From Senecio squalidus (Eukaryota > Streptophyta > Magnoliopsida > Asterales > Asteraceae), in contig CAJVGC010000508.1 of the NCBI GenBank assembly GCA_910822075.1, positions 8,833,751 through 8,897,750 on the forward strand: a stretch of DNA of 64,000 bases, read 5' to 3'. The notes under the pieces were generated by a model that saw only the letters and a program-made list of their open reading frames with translations, was not told the origin of the DNA and searched no databases. Both the position numbers and the translations under genes were made by a program. The stretch's first letter is position 1, and each line of letters begins with the position of its first letter. This document shows, in pieces, positions 57,062 through 64,000 of the stretch.

Positions 57062-59959
57062 TGTCACACCCCGCTCAGGCGGAAAACGAGGTGTGCAGTG
57101 TATTAGGTATCAGAAGACCAAGTATTACATCGAATAAATACTATAACAATAAGATTACATTAAATGAAGTTTAGGAGTTACAACAATACAAAATAAAACA
57201 ATACAAGATAGTACATGGCTTAAATAGAAGCTAGCTAGGTCTCTTCGAAAGTCCATACAATATCCAAAGCAAAAATAGTAACTCCATAATCGATGCAAAA
57301 CTCAACCTCCTGAAAAGCGTTAAAATACGACGTCAACATAAAGTTGGTGGGTTATTCGTATTTTAGTAAAAACATAATATTCTGAAGATTTTGACCCATT
57401 AGAAAATGTAGTTAGAAATCAATAGTAAAAATGGTTAATATCTTGAATTATAACAATGTATGATATATGCAACAAACTTAGTTTATTTATCTACACCTGA
57501 ACCGTACTGTAATGTAAAGGCAACACGTATAGGCAACAAAGTAAAGGCAACAATAAACCATCTGTCTTAGTGTATCAACTAAGATAGTACGAGAAACTTT
57601 AAGCGGTAAATAACATCCGTCCGCAAGACCGCACTCAAGGCAAGACATCCCAATACGGCGATGAGGGTTTGTTAAACCCAAATAGATCTATATATAAGTA
57701 CCGTGGGCTCAACTAGAGTTAACAGGTGTTTGAGGGCCTTATACTACCACCAAGGCCATATAAGTTTAAAGCAACACTAAGTTTAAAGGCATCATAATCT
57801 AAACATGTATAATCAAGATATATAAAAATTTAGTTAACGCTAATCATGCCCGAAGTAAAATTTATAAAGTAGTAAAAGGGCATCGAATAACTCACAGTAA
57901 CGCAAATAGCAAGTCGGGTAAAAGACAATCAAGCGGATGAAACTCTAACGCCTAAGTGCCCTAGCAATAACACAATTAATAAGTTTAAGTATTTCTAGTC
58001 TAGTAGGGTTGCCTTATACGATTAACGTTATGTGTTATATTTATAATAATATATCGTTCAAAAATAGTATTTTGAGTATAATATAACATAACTCGTGTCA
58101 AACGACAATCTTATACTTTAATTATAAGGGCTTAAGATTACGGTCGAGTTATAGGAAAACGTATGTTTAAATAAAAGATTATATGTTTTTATTCAAAACC
58201 GTTATAATAATGTCATATTAGAGATTATAATTATATTTCGAGTCCGAAATGTAAGTTTAATAAAGTATAATAATTTAAATGTAGCATATAGTATTTATAA
58301 TCAAGTTTGTGTAAGAATGAATGTTTACATGACGAGGACTAGAACGGAAATGAAAGAAAACGAGGAGAAGCAGGTATGTTGTGCTGGTGTTGTATTGTTT
58401 TAAAGGATATATTGTCTTAAGTATAGTTAATAATGTATATAAGTAGTTTTGAGTAAAAACGAAAGGTTACGAAGCAAAAACGAGATCAAATTACGGAACT
58501 GGTGTGATGCTGCGTATGTGTTGCTGCATGAATATGTGTTATTTATATATATGTAGTTATGATGTATGGTATGTATATGTATGTGTGTTATGTATATATA
58601 TCTTATGGTGTAAAGAAGTGCTACATGTGTTATTATATATATGCAGAAGGGATATGATATATGTTGTGCTAAAGTTGTTGCTAACGAAACAAGTGTTACG
58701 GATTGGAAGGTGTTGCGGGTTTAAGAGTTGCGGTACAAATGATGTGTTGCGGATATGTACATGTCACGGGTCATATGTGTTGCGGACAGAGGTGTTACTT
58801 TCCAGAGTGTTGCGGATAAGTGGTGTTACGGGACACAAGAGTTGCTGTCTAAGTGTTGCGGATTTAAAAGTGTTTCGGACCAAAGGTGTTGCTGTTCAGA
58901 GGTGCTGCTGACCGAGTTGTTGCTGAGGACAGCATGTTGCGCTGAAAATGAGTTATTACTCCCCCACGAACAGCAGCAACAGCTGCTGTTTCGTGGGTCA
59001 ATAACAGCTCGGAAGTTGAGATTAAGGTATCGGTTTAAAGGTTACTCGTTGTATATTAGTTTTAGAGACTTTTTGGTTAAAAACTCATGTCTAAACACAC
59101 ATAAAACGTAGCTGTTGCTGGGATTAAAAAGGGCATTTTGGGCAGATTTTTCGTTTTATAAATTTCCGTCATAAAAGTGTTATAAATTTCAGTTTCTTTC
59201 CCGGTTTTAGTTATGTTTAATTTTCTTATTTTATAGCTTAAAAAGGTTAAAGAAAATGAAGATTTAGAGGAAAATAAGCTTACCAAATCGAAAGGAAATC
59301 GAGGAAAAAGATGAACAATTGACTTTGTCTTCGTTTGGAGTAATTACTTGGCGGAAATTTGGTGATTTTGATGACGAATTTGCTGATTTGGTTTGGGATT
59401 TTAGAGAGTAAATTGATGATGTCTGTGTGTTTGTGTTTAGAAGGAGAAAAGAGGAAGACAGAGAAATGGGTGGGAAAAGGCCCAAATGGGGCAAAGGCCT
59501 CTTGATCCACTTTCTATGCACAAGGAGACAAACCCAAAATAGAAGATTCCCACTTAACCCCCAAGTTAAAAGGACGGAATTTGTAAACTTTTTGTCGTTA
59601 AGTCCCGTTAAAGGGCTAGGTTTGTAATAAAATTTTACGTAAGATATTTAACTTCGAAAAATATATAAACGTTAATTTTAATCGTATAATTAAAGGCATA
59701 AAATCCCTAACTAACTTACGAGAATACTTAATTTTACTAGGCACTTAAGGCTAAATACGATTCCTACTCGGAACCCGAAATAATAAAACTAACCCGACAC
59801 AAAAGTAGAAATACGAATACGAGGCGTAAATAAAATATAAATACGCGATACACACAAATACTAAAAAAAATAGTCAATAGGATCTAAACGAATAACGAAA
59901 ATAAAAGGATAAATAGAATAAATGACGGGAATTTACCTTGGAAATTCGCGGTTGTCACA
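57062..59959 (-). repeat. 5' LTR (right copy), 2898 bp
   Basis: Near-identical to 50139-53136; carries single copies of the 67- and 31-bp units. Confidence 0.95.
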
Positions 59960-59964
59960 GTTCC

Positions 59965-61680
59965 TGTCTATGGGCCATGTATGGTCGCACACCTTACACA
60001 TGTTTCGAACCGATCCTAGCTATAACAAATCGTGTTACATAAAAATAGTATTTGGCTCTTGAACAAATTATCTAAGAGTATGTGACAAGAAAATTGAATT
60101 CCAATTCATTACAAGATGAAAAGATATTCGTTTTTTTTTTCTTTTTAATTAATTGTTATATAGTTCAGGTCTAGTCACATATTCTATCACTTTTAGTTGT
60201 TTTAATATATTAACAAGAAAAAATTTGATATTAGATATATTATATATTATGGTATATCGAGAAAAAATGATGATCATATACTATAGACATGTTTTGTAAA
60301 GTTTAAAAAAAAATCGATACACGTACTAGGAGCTTATATAAATCACTACTTGTTTTCATTCTCATATAAGGCCAAGAAAGATTTAGGTTATGCATAGCAC
60401 AACCTATTAGGCATCAATCAGTTATACTTTAGAAATGTCAACGGAAATGGAACCATATGTGTGTACAAATTTGTCGTGTTGTGCTTTGCAATTGCTCTGG
60501 AACTCATATTTGCAAACCAAACATGTGGTAATACGTACTTAATGTCGATTTTCTGCATTAAAACCAATATTTGTTACATGTTTTCCGATTCTAGTGAAAA
60601 CCTTGCCAATAAATTATGAAAATCCTGTCATTTAAAAGCTAAAAACTTTGAGATGAATGAAAACGTCACCCTAATTACCCAAATGTGTTCTAAAAGATAA
60701 TATGAATTAATCTTTTCATTCGGATAAATTAATTAGATTTTCCCATATTACAACTTTAAATATGGCCCTAAATTTAAAAGAATTAAACAATATTATTATT
60801 GGTGGATAAGTTTTTCTTCGAATTTACTATAAACAAAGTTTGTTAAAATCTCGATTTTGATCGTATGATGTTATGATTTCACGATCTTATTTACTAAAAC
60901 CGACATAAACTTACATTTGATATCTAAAAGTATAAGATATTAGTGGGATCTAGATCTCGATCATATGACCGTAGAATCTCTATTCGATCCGAACTTGCTT
61001 TGCTTGTAATAGAGAACAAAAAAACTCTAAATAAATTAAATCTATTCAAATAAACTAAAATACAAATTATTTAACCGGCTAAAACATTTAGGATGTTAAA
61101 TTATAAAATATTTAAGTAAATTACACGTATTATCCCCGTGGTTATATCATGATTATGGATGTTGTTATTAAATTTCACTAATTATACCAGTCATCCCTAA
61201 AAGTGAGATTTCTTAACATTTTGTTCTTGCTCGTTAACATCGTGAATAACTAATTAGTTAAATGTCCCATTTGTATGTCACATGAAGTTATGTTGGTCCT
61301 TTATCCCACCTGCGTCATTAACCTCAATTTCTCAGTTTTCGTCGATGTTGTCTTTCCTAAAATGTTTAACTTCTCGATTACAAAATACGTTTGTTAAATC
61401 TTTACAATACTTCTTTATATCTCACAAGATATATGATCATGTCCATTCCCTAATTCGCCCGGAAAATCTTGCTTTTTCCATACCTAGAGAAAAGTTTGGG
61501 TTTTTCCATCACTTAAATCTAAAAAACTTTGCAAGGACTACCAAACTATATGAGAACAAAAATATCATGTAATCTATCTTGGCCTCAAAATGGTATGGCG
61601 TTAGCCACCGTCTCGGACCATACTCATCCTTCCCTTCCGCCACCATCCACCACCTTTTTTTCTTTTGAACGAAAAAGATT
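59965..61680. other. AT-rich intergenic
   Basis: No gene recognised. The short frame at 61282-61572 has no domain. The flanks 49906-50133 and 59965-60080 are one locus split by the LTR element. Confidence 0.5.
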
Positions 61681-62015
61681 CAATGAGGAGTTAATTACAC
61701 AAATCGTCCCTAAGGTTTATTTCAAATTACGGATTTCGTCCCTAAGTTTAAAAAGTTGCATAAATCATCCACTTTTAGAAACTAATTACCTTTTTCATCC
61801 CTAAGATTTGCTCCAATTACCGATTTCGTCCCTAAAGTTTGTCCTCATATACGGATTTGGTCCCCAAGGTTTGTCCCAATTACGGATGCAAATTAGTTAT
61901 TAACGACGAAAAACGTAATTAATTTCTAAACTTTGACGGTTTATGCAACTTTTTAAACTTAGGGACGGAACCATAATCTTAGATAAAACATAGGGACGAT
62001 TTATGTAATTAACTC
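61681..62015. repeat. TIR repeat with 'aaatcgtccctaa' arms
   Basis: GAGTTAATTACACAAATCGT (61688) is inverted at the right (GATTTATGTAATTAACTC, ending 62012). Inside, 'attacggatttcgtcccta' recurs several times. Degraded relatives lie at 46280-46510 and 3831-4110. The target duplication is unclear. Confidence 0.65.
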
Positions 62016-62171
62016 ATTAATGAAAAAAGGAAAACCGAAAACATGTCTACGAAAAGGAAGGCTCCAAGATAGAGGGTTGAGATAAAAAAAAAAAGAAGCT
62101 ATAAGCTAAACATAAAGAATTCCCTTTGGATTAGAAAACCACAAAGACCAATCGAAACTTAGCTTGCTGTT

Positions 62172-62700
62172 TTGAAAAAAGGAAAACCGAAAACATGTCT
62201 AGGTAACCGTTTTGAATTTTACGACCAATCACAATGCAAAACGTACTCACTTGAATTACAAGAGTTTCACGGCTGCAAGATTTGTTACAATAAAGGCGGT
62301 TGGTTATTGCTATACAAACTAAGAACACAACGGGTCCTGTTTTTCAACCCATTCACGCGAGAAATTATTAAGTTGCAAAGATTTGAAGTGACTTACCAGA
62401 TAGTAGCGTGAGTCCAACTGTTGTTGATGTCAGCACTTGTCATCTGGGAGCAACTGTTTGGACTACTGTTAATTACCATAATCGTTTGCCTTTTGTTAGC
62501 AGTATATGGAATAAGCTTGTCTATTGTAACAGGCTTTTCTATTGTTTGGAAAAAGAAAATTATGGATAGACTCAATGGATATCTCTGTTATCTACACTTA
62601 TTACAGAAAAACACGATTATTTATAAGCAGGATCAGGAGAATAAAGATTTGGTTTAAATAAAAATACTTTTAGGTGTGACACTGTTTGCCATTTTTTTTA
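62172..62700 (+). pseudogene. F-box / DUF295-type gene relic
   Basis: The frame at 62172-62411 encodes FEFYDQSQCKTYSLELQEFH, GGWLLLYKLRTQRVLFFNPF and TREIIKLQRFEVTYQIVA, the conserved 'GWLL...FFNPFTRE.I.LP' segment of plant F-box proteins with a DUF295 C-terminal domain. After a stop another frame continues SVSPTVVDVSTCHLGATVWT, TVNYHNRLPFVSSIWNKLVY, then decays. The F-box N-terminus and the rest of DUF295 are absent. F-box proteins select substrates for SCF ubiquitin ligases; this copy is non-functional. Confidence 0.68.
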
Positions 62701-63302
62701 TCATCCCACCCGAGAACTAACCTTTCGGGAATGATGAGGAATAGTGCGGGTTGGAATTATTTAGCACGAGCAACAACAGAAAATATGAAGTTGATTTGAG
62801 CTCAAAATATTTTAAGGGATTGAGATATACGTAATATAATTAAATTAATCGTGAATGGGTAAACACCAAACAGTAACAGAATGGGTAAACACTAAACGGT
62901 AACAGAATGATGAATGAAAAAAAAGTTAAAAGTCTTTATTTTATATGGCAACGAACTTAACAAATATGGTAGTTAAATGAACTTAGCATTTTTTTTGTTC
63001 ATATTTAAAAAAAAATTGAGTCTACTTGTAGAAATAGTACGTACAAATCTCCAATATATTTTGACAAATCACGGGATATGTGTTAGTATGTGTATGACAC
63101 CATGGCCGTCGGAATCTGTTGGAAACAAGATTTGTGATTCTTCTTTTTCCGTCATACAAATCCGTCTAAAATTCTTGCAGTCGGAAGAAGCTAGTTTTTT
63201 AACATTAGTTCTGTATTTAAACTATTTAAACTGTATTTATGACTGTTTCGTAATCGCAATAGTTCTTTATTGTCTATTTATTTTTTTCAACTACTTGTGT
63301 TC
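62701..63302. other. AT-rich spacer
   Basis: A 23-bp direct repeat (gggtaaacac.aaac.gtaaca) lies at 62857-62906. No gene seen. Confidence 0.4.
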
Positions 63303-63640
63303 ATGCCTTCAAGATTCATGGCAGCTTTCTCTTTTATATACATACTAGTCCTTCTCTCATGCACCGTTATTAAGCCACGACGAAGAGTGTCTAGCTTTGT
63401 TCGAATTTAAGCAAGATTCCCGTGGGCTTCAAAAGTTTAAATCTTGGAGAAAGATTAATACCTCAAGAGATAATGGTTATGATTGTTGTTTGTGGGATGG
63501 TGTGGCGTGTAGCGGTGAAGGCCATGTGATTGGGCTTGACTTGAGTGAAAGCTTTCTCCGTGGACGTATCAGCTCTACTAGTAGCTTGTTCAACCTTTTT
63601 CATCTTCAGATGCTCAACCTCTCTCTGAACGAGAAGAGGT
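63303..63640 (+). pseudogene. LRR receptor-like protein gene, 5' end only
   Basis: The ATG at 63303 (or 63318) opens a signal peptide (MAAFSFIYILVLLSCTVI). A one-base shift near 63375 leads into the frame HDEECLALFEFKQDSRGLQK, then DNGYDCCLWDGVACSGEGHV, IGLDLSESFLRGRISSTSSL and FHLQMLNLSLN. This is the LRRNT_2 cap and first leucine-rich repeat of Cf-9-type receptor-like proteins, which sense extracellular signals, often in immunity. At about 63630 the sequence switches to the FAR1-like fragment, so more than 90% of the gene is missing. CTCTCTGAAC is shared by both partners at the junction. Confidence 0.8.
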
Positions 63641-64000
63641 ACGCATGAGACAAGACATTTCCCAATCTCTAAAATACGCAGGAATCCAATTTTCCCTCAA
63701 TTCAAACATATTAGATAGCCCTTTATTGTTTTCAACATTAAACTTTTTAAGCAACCCAAACCAACGATCAACAAAAACTTCAGGACTAAGTTTATCGGGC
63801 CAAACAATTTTGGATAATTTTGCCTTAAAACCATCCATGCAAATTGTTGGGCCAAGCTGATAAAAAAACATTTATTCATTAAAACAAATAATAGATGTAT
63901 AATTTGAAAAACATATTTAAAATGCATCTAATTTGTAAAAATGCATCTAAATTGTCATAGGTCAGTTTTCAACCCAACCTATGACACAAACTTTATTTCA
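63641..64000 (-). pseudogene. Second copy of the FAR1-like gene, fragment
   Basis: Near-identical to about 44009-44370 (exon b start, intron and beyond), same orientation, cut by the window end. It encodes VGPTICMDGFKAKL...WIPAYFRDWEMSCLMRTSSR on the minus strand; in this copy AQQ replaces the vicinity of the splice acceptor (LAQQFAW frame). Few differences from the first copy, so the duplication is recent. Confidence 0.8.

Larger units (their letters stand above)
50139..59959 (-). mobile_element. Young non-autonomous LTR retrotransposon with gag fragment, TSD GTTCC
   Basis: LTRs at 50139-53136 and 57062-59959 are flanked by GTTCC (50134-50138 and 59960-59964). A primer binding site for initiator tRNA-Met on the minus strand sets the orientation, so the 57062 copy is the 5' LTR. 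The internal region is only 3.9 kb with a zinc-knuckle gag fragment and no recognisable protease, RT, RNase H or integrase. The LTRs differ by about 3 substitutions, four bases of single- or two-base indels and two tandem duplications, so the insertion is very recent. It fits LARD or TR-GAG style non-autonomous elements. Confidence 0.92.

Noticed and set aside
62977..63348. 123-codon hydrophobic frame before the LRR gene
   Set aside because: Low-complexity AT-rich translation overlapping the real signal peptide in another frame.

Overview
This is nuclear DNA of a flowering plant, probably a eudicot. It is AT-rich and has GT-AG introns, plant gene families and every main class of plant transposable element; nothing bacterial, viral or organellar dominates. 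I cannot fix the species from sequence alone. The window is mostly repeats. Only two host genes look intact: a 12-exon gene for a predicted plastid protein with two thioredoxin-fold (GST N-terminal type) domains (6462-10117, +), and a single-exon serine/arginine-rich protein of unknown function (13073-13867, -).

Layout. 1-3575: minus-strand Ty3/gypsy Tat-like element (gag, protease, RT, one LTR, cut by the window edge), inserted in a stray copy of exon 1 of the thioredoxin-fold gene. 3576-6461: AT-rich repeats and a Helitron-like piece. 6462-16543: the two genes, an hAT MITE, a Tourist MITE and a LINE relic. 16549-24631: complete Tat-like element with about 99% identical LTRs, TSD ATAGG, broken gag-pol and an antisense intron-containing gene. 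25025-27215: Helitron-like element interrupted by a solo LTR (TSD GTCAG) that carries a GC-rich minisatellite. 27519-49905: three diverged repeats of one local duplication unit. Unit 1 carries a 6.65-kb CACTA element that captured a ribosomal protein S19 gene. Unit 2 carries a truncated FAR1/MULE-transposase-like gene. Unit 3 carries a frameshifted B3-domain gene and two MITEs. 50139-59959: very young non-autonomous LTR element with 2.9-3.0 kb LTRs and only a zinc-knuckle gag fragment. 60000-64000: relics of a DUF295-type F-box gene and an LRR receptor-like protein gene whose 3' part is replaced by a second FAR1-like fragment.

I found no new defence or metabolic system. The best second looks are the captured RPS19 gene in the CACTA element, the spliced antisense gene in the Tat-like element, two LTR elements whose young LTRs contrast with missing or broken coding regions, the solo LTR with the minisatellite, and the three-unit duplication whose copies show empty sites for several insertions. 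Exact TE ends come from reading TSDs and terminal repeats by eye. Long-range percent identities were not computed.
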